Shown here one piece after another: positions 27,118-36,820 of a stretch of DNA of 64,000 nucleotides. The DNA comes from Alkalimonas cellulosilytica (GTDB lineage: Bacteria > Pseudomonadota > Gammaproteobacteria > Enterobacterales > Alteromonadaceae): the NCBI RefSeq assembly GCF_036325985.1, contig NZ_JAUHLI010000004.1, positions 124,001 through 188,000 on the forward strand, in the 5' to 3' direction. The notes beneath the pieces are model-generated. The model saw nothing but the letters and a program-made list of their open reading frames with translations, was not told where the DNA came from and ran no database searches. The position numbers and the translations under genes are program-made. Positions within the stretch are counted from its first letter, which is position 1, and every line of letters starts with the position of its first letter.

Positions 27118-28307
27118 AAGCATTGACGCTGCCACTGTGGTCAAAACTTCAGCCGTTGCTTGGTCATTCAGAAGAACAGCGCGATTACGACAGCACCTTC
27201 CTGATGTTGCTGCTGGTGTTGCTGGCGATAGGGCTGGTGATGGTAAACAGCGCTTCAGTGCCGGTGGCAGAACGCTTGTTTAATAATCCGTTGCACTTTA
27301 CTTTCCGCCATTTAGTGTACCTAGGGCTTGGTACCGCGATGGCGATTGTGGTGCTGAATATTCCGGTGCATCGCTGGCATCAGGGCAATTTGTTGTTGCT
27401 GGCACTGGCTGTGGTTGGTCTGGTGGCGGTGCTTGTTTTTGGTCGTACTGTCAATGGCGCAACCCGCTGGCTGGCGTTGGGGCCCATTAGCATTCAGCCG
27501 GCAGAACCGGCCAAGCTGTTCTTCTTTGTCTATCTGGCCAGCTATCTGGTACGGCGACATGAAGAAGTCCGCGAAAATATTAAAGGCTTTATTAAGCCGA
27601 TGGTGGTGCTGCTGTTGTTGTCGGTGTTGCTGTTGTTGCAACCGGACATGGGTACGGTGATTGTGATGTTTGCCACCGCACTGGTGCTGTTGTTTTTGGC
27701 AGGTGCCAAACTGTGGCAATTTATTGTGTTGTCCTTGACAGGCGTCAGTGCCGTGCTGTTTTTGATTGTCTACAGCGAGTACCGCTGGCGGCGGGTCACG
27801 GCCTTTTTAGACCCATGGGCCGATCCTTTTGGCAGTGGCTATCAGTTAACCCAATCACTGATGGCATTTGGCCGTGGCGGTTTCAGTGGTCAGGGGCTTG
27901 GCAACAGCATTCAGAAGCTGGAATACCTGCCGGAAGCCCATAACGATTTTATCTTCGCCATTATTGCCGAAGAAATCGGTTTTATCGGCGTCTTTGCCGT
28001 GCTCGGCTTGTTGTTTTTGTTGGTGGCCCGAACCCTCTGGATTGGCCGTCAAGCCATGTTAAAACAGTTGCATTTCCATGGCTTTCTGGCGCTGGCGATG
28101 GCGATTTGGTTTGGCTTTCAAACTGCGGTGAATATCGGGGTGGCCAGTGGTGTGCTGCCCACCAAAGGCCTGACACTACCCTTTGTCAGTTCAGGGGGCA
28201 GCAGTTTGATTATTATGCTGATGGCCGCCGCCCTGGTACTGCGGATAGATTTTGAAGTGCGGATGGAAGGCAAACAAGCCATCAACCGGGGAGGGCGCAG
28301 CACATGA
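27114..28307 (+). CDS. ftsW: Septal peptidoglycan glycosyltransferase FtsW
   Basis: 397 residues, SEDS family, about ten membrane segments. Markers: NGATRWLALGPISIQPAEPAKL, QPDMGTVIVM, WADPFGSGYQLTQSLMAFGRGGFSGQGLGNS, LPEAHNDFIFAIIAEE and GLTLPFVSSGGSS. Polymerises septal glycan together with FtsI. Overlaps murD and murG. Confidence 0.96.
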   Translation: MKALTLPLWSKLQPLLGHSEEQRDYDSTFLMLLLVLLAIGLVMVNSASVPVAERLFNNPLHFTFRHLVYLGLGTAMAIVVLNIPVHRWHQGNLLLLALAVVGLVAVLVFGRTVNGATRWLALGPISIQPAEPAKLFFFVYLASYLVRRHEEVRENIKGFIKPMVVLLLLSVLLLLQPDMGTVIVMFATALVLLFLAGAKLWQFIVLSLTGVSAVLFLIVYSEYRWRRVTAFLDPWADPFGSGYQLTQSLMAFGRGGFSGQGLGNSIQKLEYLPEAHNDFIFAIIAEEIGFIGVFAVLGLLFLLVARTLWIGRQAMLKQLHFHGFLALAMAIWFGFQTAVNIGVASGVLPTKGLTLPFVSSGGSSLIIMLMAAALVLRIDFEVRMEGKQAINRGGRST

Positions 28308-29410
28308 CCGCAAAAGCGCCCACCGTTTTATTGATGGCCGGCGGCACCGGTGGTCATATCTTCCCGGCGCAGGCCCTGGCCGAGGAGCTGGCCGGCCGTG
28401 GTTGGCACATTCACTGGCTGGGCACTGCCGATCGGATGGAAGCGACCTTAGTGCCCAAGCTGGGCTGGCCATTTCATAGCATCGTGGTGCGCGGCCTGCG
28501 TGGCAAGAGTATTCGCCAGCTGCTAACGGCTCCCTGGATGCTGCTAAGTGCCATCCGTCAGGCCCGCCAGCTGTTAAAGCGGTTGCAACCTGATTTGGTG
28601 GTGGGCTTTGGTGGTTATGCCAGTGGTCCAGGTGGGATCGCCGCCTGGTTGCAGCGCACCCCATTGCTGATCCACGAACAAAATGCGGTGGCAGGGACCA
28701 CCAACCGTTGGTTGGCACGATTGGCAAACAAGGTGCTGGTGGCTTTTCCACAGGCATTTGCCGGCCATGCCAAGCAGCAGGTGGTGGGTAATCCGGTGCG
28801 AAAAGCACTGATTGCGGCGCAAGAGCCAGTCCACTCAGCCAGTCAAAACCAGCCAGCAGCGCTGCGGGTACTGGTGATTGGTGGCAGTTTAGGGGCGAAA
28901 GCCTTAAATGACGCCTTGCCTCAGCAATTGGCAGAGCTGAGCAGCACTACGCCAATGCAGGTACGGCATCAGACAGGCAGTGCCATGCAGGCTGAAGTGC
29001 AACACCACTATCAGCAACTGCACAGTCCGTCTTTTGACGGCGAAGCCCATGCCTTTATCGACGATATGGCCGCGGCCTATCAATGGGCTGATCTGGTGAT
29101 ATGCCGGGCAGGGGCATTAACGGTCAGTGAAGTGGCTTGTGCCGGAATGGCAGCTGTTTTTGTGCCATTGCCGCAGGCGATTGATGATCATCAGACTGCC
29201 AACGCCAACTGGCTGGTCGGACAGCAGGCGGCTTTGTTGTTGCCACAACCACAGTTGCAACAAGGCGGGTTGGTTGCACTGCTCGCGCCGCTGCTTGATA
29301 ACAGAACTCAATTACAGCAACTGGCGGCGAAAGCCCGTCAGTGTGCATTAGACGATGCAGCGCAGCAATTGGCTGACGCTTGTGAACAGCAACTGGGAGC
29401 TCGGGTATGA
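28304..29410 (+). CDS. murG: Lipid II synthase MurG
   Basis: 368 residues, GT-B glycosyltransferase: GGTGGHIFPAQALAEEL, GFGGYASGPGGIAAW, LLIHEQNAVAGTTNRWLA, VIGGSLGAKALND and the UDP-GlcNAc site CRAGALTVSEVACAGMAAVFVPLPQAIDDHQTANA region. Transfers GlcNAc onto lipid I at the inner face of the membrane. Rich in Gln near the C-terminus. Overlaps neighbours by four bases. Confidence 0.96.
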   Translation: MTAKAPTVLLMAGGTGGHIFPAQALAEELAGRGWHIHWLGTADRMEATLVPKLGWPFHSIVVRGLRGKSIRQLLTAPWMLLSAIRQARQLLKRLQPDLVVGFGGYASGPGGIAAWLQRTPLLIHEQNAVAGTTNRWLARLANKVLVAFPQAFAGHAKQQVVGNPVRKALIAAQEPVHSASQNQPAALRVLVIGGSLGAKALNDALPQQLAELSSTTPMQVRHQTGSAMQAEVQHHYQQLHSPSFDGEAHAFIDDMAAAYQWADLVICRAGALTVSEVACAGMAAVFVPLPQAIDDHQTANANWLVGQQAALLLPQPQLQQGGLVALLAPLLDNRTQLQQLAAKARQCALDDAAQQLADACEQQLGARV

Positions 29411-30858
29411 ATAAAGCGGTATTACCAAAGCACAGTCACGCCATGCGTCGCATAGGTCGTATTCATTTTGTCGGCATCGGTGGTGCCGGCATGGGCGGCA
29501 TCGCGGAAGTGTTGCTGAACGAAGGCTACAGTGTCAGCGGCTCTGATATAGCGCCAAATACCGTGGTCGAGCGGTTGATTTCGCTGGGAGCCGATGTGCG
29601 CTTTGGCCACAGTGCCGACCATATTCAGGGTGTGAGCGTGGTCGTAGTATCCAGTGCTATCGCTAAAGACAATCCGGAAGTGGCAGCGGCGCTGAGCCAG
29701 CGTATTCCGGTGATCCGCCGGGCTGAAATGCTGGCCGAGTTGATGCGGTTTCGTCATGGCATTGCCATTGCCGGAACCCATGGTAAAACCACTACCACCA
29801 GTTTGCTGGCCTCGATTTTCGCGGAAGCCGGCACCGACCCAACCTTTGTGATTGGCGGCTTGTTAAATTCAGCCGGCAGCAATGCCAGGCTGGGCACCGG
29901 CCCTTATCTGATTGCCGAAGCCGACGAGAGCGATGCCTCCTTTTTGCATTTGCAACCGATGGCGGCGGTGATCACCAATATCGAACCGGATCACATGGAT
30001 ACCTATGGCGGTGACTTTGAAAAGCTCAAAGCTACCTACGTGGAGTTTTGCCACAACCAGCCATTTTATGGCGTGGTGGTGGCCTGCCTGGATGATGCGG
30101 TCATTCGCGAGTTGTTGCCTGCTATTGGCCGGCCCATACTGACCTATGGTTTTAGCGAAGATGCGGATTACCGTATCAGTCAATTCAGTCAAACCGGTGC
30201 CCGTAGTCAGTTTGTGATTACCGATCCAACGCAGCAGAGCTGGTCCATTGAGCTGAACCTGCCAGGTCAGCACAATGCGCTGAATGCCACCGCTGCTTTT
30301 GCGCTGGCGCAGGATGAAGGCATAGAAGAGCAGGCGATTTTGGCCGCACTGCACAAGTTTGCCGGTATTGGCCGGCGCTTTCAGCAATACGGCGAATTTG
30401 ATACCGGCCAGGGCAAGGTATTGATGATCGACGATTATGGTCATCACCCAACCGAGGTCGCAGCGACCATTGCCGCTGCGCGAAATGCCTGGCCAGAGCG
30501 GCGTTTGGTGATGGCTTATCAGCCGCATCGCTTTAGCCGTACCCGCGACTTGTATGAAGATTTTACCCAGGTATTGTCTGGCGTCGATCAGTTGTTGTTG
30601 CTGGATGTGTATGCCGCTGGCGAGCAACCGATCCCTGGCGCTGACAGCAAAAGCCTGTGTCGTTCTATCCGCGCCCGTGGTCAGGTGGATCCCATCTACG
30701 TTGCACCACCGCAGGAGCTTGGGTCTGTGCTGGCGGATGTATTAAAAGATGGCGATGTGCTGTTAACCCAGGGCGCCGGCAATATCGGTGCCTTGGCGCG
30801 CGAGCTGGCAGAAAAACAACTGGACTGTGCGCTGTTAAAGCAAGGAGGTGCAGCATGA
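29407..30858 (+). CDS. murC: UDP-MurNAc-L-alanine ligase MurC
   Basis: 483 residues. IHFVGIGGAGMGGIAEVLL at the N-terminus, ATP site GTHGKTTTTSLLASIF, ADESDASFLHL, NIEPDHMDTY and DDYGHHPTEVAATI. Joins L-alanine to UDP-MurNAc, the first amino acid of the stem peptide. Overlaps murG and ddlB. Confidence 0.96.
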   Translation: MNKAVLPKHSHAMRRIGRIHFVGIGGAGMGGIAEVLLNEGYSVSGSDIAPNTVVERLISLGADVRFGHSADHIQGVSVVVVSSAIAKDNPEVAAALSQRIPVIRRAEMLAELMRFRHGIAIAGTHGKTTTTSLLASIFAEAGTDPTFVIGGLLNSAGSNARLGTGPYLIAEADESDASFLHLQPMAAVITNIEPDHMDTYGGDFEKLKATYVEFCHNQPFYGVVVACLDDAVIRELLPAIGRPILTYGFSEDADYRISQFSQTGARSQFVITDPTQQSWSIELNLPGQHNALNATAAFALAQDEGIEEQAILAALHKFAGIGRRFQQYGEFDTGQGKVLMIDDYGHHPTEVAATIAAARNAWPERRLVMAYQPHRFSRTRDLYEDFTQVLSGVDQLLLLDVYAAGEQPIPGADSKSLCRSIRARGQVDPIYVAPPQELGSVLADVLKDGDVLLTQGAGNIGALARELAEKQLDCALLKQGGAA

Positions 30859-31775
30859 ACCAGTTTGGTCGTGTCGCTGTGCTGTTTGGTGGCACCTCGG
30901 CTGAGCGCGATGTCTCATTACGCTCGGGCAAAGCCGTGCTCACTGCATTGCAGCAAAGTGGCGTTGATGCTTTTGCCTTTGATCCTAAGTTGCAACCGCT
31001 GGCCGAGCTGGTGGCCAGCAAGCCGGATCGGGTGTTTATCGTGCTGCATGGCCGTGGCGGTGAAGATGGCAGCATGCAGGGGGCTTTGCAGTTGCTGGGC
31101 TTGCCTTATACCGGCAGCAAGGTGCTTGGATCTGCGCTGGCGATGGACAAAGTGCGCTGCAAATGGCTGTTTCGGGCGCGAGGCATAGCGACTGCTGATT
31201 TTCGGGTACTGCGCTCGGTGCCAGAGGCCACTACGGCTTTGTTGGCAGAGCTCGGCGGCAAAGTGATGGTAAAACCTGCCAGCGAAGGCTCCAGCATTGG
31301 CATGAGCATGGCCGACACTGTGGCAGCCTTGCAAGCTGCGGTGGCAGAGGCACTGCGGTTTGATCAGGATGTGCTGGTGGAGCGATGGATCCAGGGTCGT
31401 GAACTGACAGTGGCGGTACTGGGCGAGCAGGTGTTGCCCATTATTGAGATGCGTACGCCGCATAGCTTTTACGATTACCAGGCCAAGTACCAAGCCGATA
31501 CCACCGAGTATCTGTGCCCGGCGCCGATTGATGTTGCCCTGACTGAGCGGGTTCAGCAACTGGCCTGGCAGGCATTCACAGCAGTTGGAGCTTCGGGTTG
31601 GGGCCGGGTCGATTTTATGCTGGATCAGCAGGGTGAGCCCTATGTGCTGGAAGTGAATACGGTGCCGGGCATGACCGAGAAGTCGCTGGTGCCGATGGCG
31701 GCTAAAGCCGCCGGGTTAAGTTTTAGCGAGCTGGTACTGCAGGTACTGGCACAAACCGGGCAGGGCGATCAATGA
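30855..31775 (+). CDS. ddlB: D-alanine-D-alanine ligase
   Basis: 306 residues, ATP-grasp fold. Start at 30855 with AAGGAGG upstream, overlapping the murC stop. Motifs: VLFGGTSAERDVSLRSG, LHGRGGEDGSMQGALQLLGLPYTGS, KPASEGSSIGMS, WGRVDFMLD and VLEVNTVPGMTEKSL. Produces the dipeptide used by MurF. Confidence 0.95.
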   Translation: MNQFGRVAVLFGGTSAERDVSLRSGKAVLTALQQSGVDAFAFDPKLQPLAELVASKPDRVFIVLHGRGGEDGSMQGALQLLGLPYTGSKVLGSALAMDKVRCKWLFRARGIATADFRVLRSVPEATTALLAELGGKVMVKPASEGSSIGMSMADTVAALQAAVAEALRFDQDVLVERWIQGRELTVAVLGEQVLPIIEMRTPHSFYDYQAKYQADTTEYLCPAPIDVALTERVQQLAWQAFTAVGASGWGRVDFMLDQQGEPYVLEVNTVPGMTEKSLVPMAAKAAGLSFSELVLQVLAQTGQGDQ

Positions 31776-32521
31776 ATGCAAGTGCCAACAACCAGCAAGA
31801 CCGTCGGGCATTTATTGCCGGACTGGTTTTCTTTGTGCTGGCCTTGTTGGCGCTGGCCTGGGGTGGCTGGCAGTTGAAGCAGTATGTGGAGCAGCAGAAA
31901 ACCACTCCTATCGCTCAGGTCCGGTTATTTGGCGATTTTCGACATATTGAGCCCACCCGTCTGCAGCAACGGCTGCATGATCAGTATGTCGGCAATATTT
32001 TTCGGGTGGACGTGGCAGAGGTGCAGCAGTTCCTGTTGCAGCAGCCTTGGGTGTATCAGGTCGCCGTGCGCAAACAATGGCCGGATACCCTGGTGGTGGT
32101 GGTCACAGAACAACAACCGGTGGCAATCTGGAATGACCAACAATTAATCAACCAGCATGGTGAACTGTTTACAGCACCACTGGACCAATTGATTGCCGTG
32201 TTACCGGAGCTAACAGGCCCCACTGGCAGCGAGCAGGATGCCCTGTCCATGTTCCGTTATATCGAGCAGTTGCTGAGCCTGCATCAGCTCAGCGCCGAAC
32301 GGCTGGAATTGACCGAGCGCTTTGCCTGGCAAATTCAGTTAAGCAATGACATTCGGTTAAAGCTGGGTCGTCAGCATACCGTACCGCGGGTACAGCGCTT
32401 TTTGGAATTGTATCCGGTACTGCGTGAGCACAGTGATGCGGCCATTGCCGAAGTCGATTTACGCTACGACACCGGAGTCGCTGTCCGTTACAGCACAACA
32501 GAACAAAAGAGAGAAGCATGA
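31772..32521 (+). CDS. ftsQ: Cell division protein FtsQ
   Basis: 249 residues: cytoplasmic start, one transmembrane segment (FIAGLVFFVLALLALAWGGW, about residues 12-32), a POTRA domain (IAQVRLFGDFRHIEPTRLQQRL, VYQVAVRKQWPDTLVVVVTEQQPVAIW) and the FtsQ beta domain (LNDIRLKLG-like, YPVLREHSDAAIAEVDLRYDTGVAVRY). Links early and late divisome proteins through FtsB and FtsL. Overlaps ddlB and ftsA. Confidence 0.93.
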   Translation: MNASANNQQDRRAFIAGLVFFVLALLALAWGGWQLKQYVEQQKTTPIAQVRLFGDFRHIEPTRLQQRLHDQYVGNIFRVDVAEVQQFLLQQPWVYQVAVRKQWPDTLVVVVTEQQPVAIWNDQQLINQHGELFTAPLDQLIAVLPELTGPTGSEQDALSMFRYIEQLLSLHQLSAERLELTERFAWQIQLSNDIRLKLGRQHTVPRVQRFLELYPVLREHSDAAIAEVDLRYDTGVAVRYSTTEQKREA

Positions 32522-33753
32522 CGAAGTCGGTCGATCGGGAAATGATAGTGGCACTGGACATTGGCACGGCGCAATGCAAGGCCGTGGTGGGTGAAGTGAC
32601 ACCAGACAACAAGCTCAGCATCATCGGGGTAGGTACCCATACCACACGTGGTATGGACAGAGGCGGTGTCAATGATTTGAATCTGGTGATGCAATCGGTT
32701 CAGCGCGCTATCAACGAAGCTGAATTGATGGCCGATTGCCAGGTGTCTTCGGTCTACCTTGGGATCAGTGGCAAACACATTCGCTGCCAAAATGAAAGCG
32801 GCATGGTGCCGATTGGCGATACCGAAGTAACCGCTGACGACGTTGCCAGTGTGATCCATGCGGCCAAGTCGGTGCCGATTTCGGCTGAGCGCCGCATGCT
32901 GCATGTGCTGCCGCAGGAGTTCTCGGTGGATATGCAAGAAGGCATCAAAAGCCCGGTTGGTATGTCGGGGGTGCGGATGGAAGCAAGGGCCCACATCATC
33001 ACCTGCGCCAATGATATGGCGAAAAACATCGAAAAGTGTGCCGAGCGCTGCGGTTTGAAAGTTGATCAGCTGATTTTTTCTGCGCTGGCATCCAGCTACT
33101 CAGTGCTGACCGACGACGAAAAAGAACTCGGTGTCTGTGTGGTGGATATGGGCGGCGGCACCATTGATATTTCCATCTACACCAATGGTGCTGTGCGTCA
33201 TACCGCTGTGGTGCCGGTAGCCGGTAATCAGGTCACCAGTGATATCGCCAAAATCTTCCGCACGCCGATTAGCCATGCCGAAGATATTAAAGTGCAATAC
33301 GGCTGTGCGCTACGCAGCATGGTGGGTAAAGAAGAAAGCATCGAAGTCCCGAGTGTGGGCGGCCGTCCGGCACGAAGCATGTCGCGTCATACCCTGGCAG
33401 AAGTGATTGAGCCGCGTTATCAGGAATTGTTTGAACTGGTGATGGAAGAAATTCGCGGCAGTGGCCTGGAAGAGCAAATTGCCGCTGGTGTGGTGCTCAC
33501 CGGCGGTGCCGCCAAAATCGAAGGCGCGGTTGAATTCGCCGAAGACGTGTTCCAGATGCCGGTCCGGCTGGGCCATCCGATGCAGGTCACCGGTTTAAAA
33601 GATTATGTACAGGACCCGGCCTATGCCAGCGTCGTTGGCCTGTTGTTGTATGGGCTGGAAAGTCAGGAGCAAAGCAAGGCACCTGTCAGCCCGAAAGATA
33701 CGGTTAGTGGCCTGGTTAAAAAACTGGCCAGTTGGTTTAAAGGTGAATTTTAA
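32518..33753 (+). CDS. ftsA: Cell division protein FtsA
   Basis: 411 residues, actin-like ATPase: VALDIGTAQCKAVVGEV, SSVYLGISGKHI, VVDMGGGTIDISIYTNGAV, and a C-terminal amphipathic membrane-targeting helix (VSGLVKKLASWFKGEF). Tethers FtsZ filaments to the membrane. Starts at the ftsQ stop; 114 bases precede ftsZ. Confidence 0.96.
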   Translation: MTKSVDREMIVALDIGTAQCKAVVGEVTPDNKLSIIGVGTHTTRGMDRGGVNDLNLVMQSVQRAINEAELMADCQVSSVYLGISGKHIRCQNESGMVPIGDTEVTADDVASVIHAAKSVPISAERRMLHVLPQEFSVDMQEGIKSPVGMSGVRMEARAHIITCANDMAKNIEKCAERCGLKVDQLIFSALASSYSVLTDDEKELGVCVVDMGGGTIDISIYTNGAVRHTAVVPVAGNQVTSDIAKIFRTPISHAEDIKVQYGCALRSMVGKEESIEVPSVGGRPARSMSRHTLAEVIEPRYQELFELVMEEIRGSGLEEQIAAGVVLTGGAAKIEGAVEFAEDVFQMPVRLGHPMQVTGLKDYVQDPAYASVVGLLLYGLESQEQSKAPVSPKDTVSGLVKKLASWFKGEF

Positions 33754-33867
33754 CGACAGCGCAAGCTGTAAACGGCTTTAGCGATAAAGCCAACCATGGA
33801 TCCGCCGGTCGTTGTTCCTGACTCAGAACAGCGGCTGAACGAAAAAGCAAAAAACGGAGAGAGAGCA

Positions 33868-35028
33868 ATGTTTGAATTAATGGATAGTCACAGCGAAGAA
33901 GCTGTAATCAAAGTCGTGGGTGTTGGTGGTGGCGGTGGTAACGCTGTCGAGTACATGGTTGCCAGCAACATCGAAGGGGTGGAGTTTATTGCCGCCAATA
34001 CCGATGCGCAGGCGCTGCGTAACTCATCGGCCAATGTCACCTTGCAACTGGGTGCCGCTGTAACCAAAGGCCTGGGCGCAGGTGCTAACCCGGATATTGG
34101 TCGTCGCTCGGCCGAAGAAGATCGGGAAACCATCAAAAAGACCATTCAGGGCGCGGATATGGTGTTTATCGCCGCCGGGATGGGCGGTGGTACCGGTACC
34201 GGCGCTGCGCCCGTGGTAGCCGAAGTCGCCAAAGAGCTGGGTATTTTGACCGTTGCGGTGGTGACCAAGCCGTTTCCGTTTGAAGGCAAAAAGCGCACTG
34301 CGTATGCCGACGATGGCATTTTGGAGCTCAGCAAGCATGTCGACTCCTTAATCACCATCCCGAACGACAAACTGCTAAAAGTGCTGGGCAAGGGCACCAG
34401 TCTGCTGGATGCGTTCAAAGCAGCCAACAACGTATTGCTGGGTGCGGTACAGGGCATAGCTGAACTGATCACCCGTCCGGGCCTGATCAACGTCGACTTC
34501 GCTGATGTGCGCACTGTGATGTCGGAAATGGGCACTGCCATGATGGGCACAGGCTCAGCTTCAGGTTCTGATCGGGCCGAGGAAGCTGCCGAGCAGGCGA
34601 TTTCCAGCCCATTGCTGGAAGACATCGACTTGTCGGGCGCCAAAGGCATTCTGGTCAATATCACAGCAGGTCTTGACATCAGCATTGAAGAGTTTGAAAC
34701 CGTCGGTAATGCGGTCAAAGCCTTTGCTTCTGAAAATGCCACTGTGGTGGTGGGTGCTGTGATCGATCCTGAGATGTCGGATGAACTTCGGGTGACTGTG
34801 GTTGCCACAGGTATTGGTGCTGCCCGTCGGCCGGATATCAGCCTGGTAGCGAATCAGCGTCAGGAAGTGACCGCACCGGTATACCGTACTGCTGGTGGCA
34901 ATACCGCGCAGCAGATGCAGACCGAAGTGATTGCCCAGCCGAAAGTACAGGCGGAGCAGCGGGTTGAGCATAAGCCGGCACAGGATATCTTCGATATCCC
35001 GGCATTTTTGCGCAAGCAAGCTGATTAA
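33868..35028 (+). CDS. ftsZ: Cell division GTPase FtsZ
   Basis: 386 residues. The start at 33868 (MFELMDSH) follows GGAGAGAGAG; a frame extended to 33796 lacks family similarity. Tubulin signature GMGGGTGTGAAPVVAEVAKELGI, NTDAQAL, NVDFADVRTVM and a conserved C-terminal peptide DIFDIPAFLRKQAD that binds FtsA and ZipA. Forms the Z ring. Last gene of the division cluster. Confidence 0.97.
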   Translation: MFELMDSHSEEAVIKVVGVGGGGGNAVEYMVASNIEGVEFIAANTDAQALRNSSANVTLQLGAAVTKGLGAGANPDIGRRSAEEDRETIKKTIQGADMVFIAAGMGGGTGTGAAPVVAEVAKELGILTVAVVTKPFPFEGKKRTAYADDGILELSKHVDSLITIPNDKLLKVLGKGTSLLDAFKAANNVLLGAVQGIAELITRPGLINVDFADVRTVMSEMGTAMMGTGSASGSDRAEEAAEQAISSPLLEDIDLSGAKGILVNITAGLDISIEEFETVGNAVKAFASENATVVVGAVIDPEMSDELRVTVVATGIGAARRPDISLVANQRQEVTAPVYRTAGGNTAQQMQTEVIAQPKVQAEQRVEHKPAQDIFDIPAFLRKQAD

Positions 35029-35096
35029 AAAAATTGGTTGAAGCCGTGGGTGCTCGCTGAATTAGGCGATTGAGTTCATCGCTGGTTCAGTTTCGG

Positions 35097-35125
35097 TTGG
35101 CATAATTGTTAACATATGCTAGACT
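35097..35125 (+). promoter_or_regulatory. Predicted lpxC promoter
   Basis: TTGGCA at 35097-35102 and TAGACT at 35120-35125 with a 17-base spacer and TGC directly before the -10. It would let lpxC be transcribed apart from ftsZ, as expected for this position. Confidence 0.6.
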
Positions 35126-35169
35126 TCGTGCCCGCTTTGGGTTGTTCATTTTTTGAACTGGAAACGACT

Positions 35170-36081
35170 ATGATCAGACAACGTACTATCGCACAAACTG
35201 TCCAGTCGGTCGGGGTTGGCCTGCACAAGGGTGAAAAGGTCACGCTCACTCTCCGGCCTGCGCCTGATCACACCGGAATTATCTTCCGGCGGGTTGACCT
35301 GGATCCGATTGTCGACTTTAAACTCAATCCTGAAATGGTTGGGGATACCGTGCTGTGTACCTGTCTGATCAATGACGATGGCGTACGCCTGTCCACCACC
35401 GAGCATTTAATGGCTGCGGTGGCTGGTCTTGGTATCGACAATCTGATCGTGGAAGTCGATGCTGCCGAAGTACCGATTATGGATGGCAGCGCCAACCCAT
35501 TTATTTACCTGTTGCTGGAAGCTGGCATCAGCGAGCAGAAGCAGGCGAAGAAATTTATCCGCATCAAGCGGGCCATTCGGATTGAAGATGGCGATAAATG
35601 GGCTGAGTTCAAGCCTTATCATGGCTTTAAGCTGGATGTGGCTATCGACTTCGATCATCCGGTCATCGCCGGTACCCAGCAGCGTTTGCAGATGGACTTT
35701 TCTGCCGCCAGCTTTATCAAAGACATCAGCCGGGCTCGTACCTTTGGCTTTATGCAGGATATCGAGTACCTGCGGGCCAATAACCTGGCGCTCGGCGGTA
35801 GCTTTGACAATGCCGTGGTGCTGGATGAGTTCCGGGTGCTGAACCAGGATGGCCTGCGCTACGATGACGAGTTCATCAAGCACAAGGTGCTGGATGCCAT
35901 CGGCGATCTGTACATGGCCGGTTACAGCATTCTGGGTGAGTTCAGTGCCTACAAAACCGGCCATGCGCTCAACAACAAACTGTTGTGTGCCATGCTGGCC
36001 GATGAAGCAAGCTGGGAATTTGTCACCTTTGAAGACGAAGCCGAGATGCCGATTTCGTTTTTGGCACCTCAGCTGGCTTAA
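35170..36081 (+). CDS. lpxC: UDP-3-O-acyl-N-acetylglucosamine deacetylase LpxC
   Basis: 303 residues; start at 35170 (MIRQRTIAQTVQSVGVGLHKGEKVTLTL region). Zinc ligands: His of STTEHLMAA, and His and Asp of KHKVLDAIGDLY. Also MDGSANPFIYLL. Commits UDP-acyl-GlcNAc to lipid A synthesis, so the organism has an outer membrane. C-terminal tail is short (FLAPQLA); control by FtsH proteolysis cannot be judged. Confidence 0.96.
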   Translation: MIRQRTIAQTVQSVGVGLHKGEKVTLTLRPAPDHTGIIFRRVDLDPIVDFKLNPEMVGDTVLCTCLINDDGVRLSTTEHLMAAVAGLGIDNLIVEVDAAEVPIMDGSANPFIYLLLEAGISEQKQAKKFIRIKRAIRIEDGDKWAEFKPYHGFKLDVAIDFDHPVIAGTQQRLQMDFSAASFIKDISRARTFGFMQDIEYLRANNLALGGSFDNAVVLDEFRVLNQDGLRYDDEFIKHKVLDAIGDLYMAGYSILGEFSAYKTGHALNNKLLCAMLADEASWEFVTFEDEAEMPISFLAPQLA

Positions 36082-36093
36082 TACCAGCCCTTG

Positions 36094-36121
36094 AAAAAAA
36101 CCAGCCGAGGCTGGTTTTTTT
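36094..36121. terminator. Bidirectional terminator between lpxC and the DUF721 gene
   Basis: A-run, stem CCAGCC / GGCTGG with a tiny loop, then T-run: an intrinsic terminator in both directions, placed between two convergent genes. Confidence 0.88.
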
Positions 36122-36132
36122 GTAGCCAGTAG

Positions 36133-36597
36133 TCAGGGTTCATTGTCGTTGCGGCGGCGGATCAACTGTTCAATGTGTTCTTTCAATGGGCCGGAGCTGG
36201 CATCAGCCAACTGCTGCAAACGCATGCTGGCATCCGCCTTGCCATCAACCGGGTCTGCCTGCATCACAGTTTTGGCTGCTGGCGGCGTGATGCTGGCCTT
36301 GGGAGTGATCTCAATATCCAACCCGGCTAAATCAGGCAAGATTTTTTGCCGGAAATTGGCTAAAATGGCGTCGCGCTGCATTTTAACCCGGGTGGCCCAG
36401 GCCGCAGACTGACACAAAATGACCGCCCGGCCCTGATGAATCCGGGCAACCTGACAGCCATGCGCTTGCTGCTGCAGCACCTGGTGAAGCAGCTGATTTA
36501 GTTGTTGCAGCTGGCCAAAGCTTTGCTGTTGCTGCAGCAGAGGCAGTTTGTCGAACAGCTGGGTAAGCGGAGCTGGTTTTTGCGAATAACGGGCCAT
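36133..36597 (-). CDS. DUF721 domain protein
   Basis: 154 residues; start chosen at ATG 36597 (MARYSQKPAPLTQLFDKL), where the family's N-terminus begins, although the frame stays open further upstream. Central part: QVARIHQGRAVILCQSAAWATRVKMQRDAILANFRQ, typical of DUF721 (DciA-like). Proteins of this family next to secA are common in Pseudomonas and Alteromonadales. DciA in other bacteria loads the replicative helicase; whether this copy does so is inference. Divergent from secA. Confidence 0.8.
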   Translation of the reverse strand: MARYSQKPAPLTQLFDKLPLLQQQQSFGQLQQLNQLLHQVLQQQAHGCQVARIHQGRAVILCQSAAWATRVKMQRDAILANFRQKILPDLAGLDIEITPKASITPPAAKTVMQADPVDGKADASMRLQQLADASSGPLKEHIEQLIRRRNDNEP

Positions 36598-36820
36598 GGT
36601 CACTACGGTCAAACAATCCGTTGGCAGTGTAGCATGGTTGTCTTTTTCCTGCCTACGCTTGAAACTGACCACCCTAAGCTCCATATCTGCTTTATGCTTG
36701 AATCTGGCTTGATGCCGTAGCGCCTGGCGGCAATGAAAAGTTGATTGGACATCCGCTGCAGAGATGGGTAATGTCTCCCGCTGATGTAATAATAAAATCG
36801 AATTTAATGGTAACCAAAAC

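Noticed and set aside
36598..36820. A secM-type leader gene between lpxC and secA
   Set aside because: The gap before secA has no frame with a signal peptide and arrest motif; a DUF721 gene on the opposite strand occupies the place.
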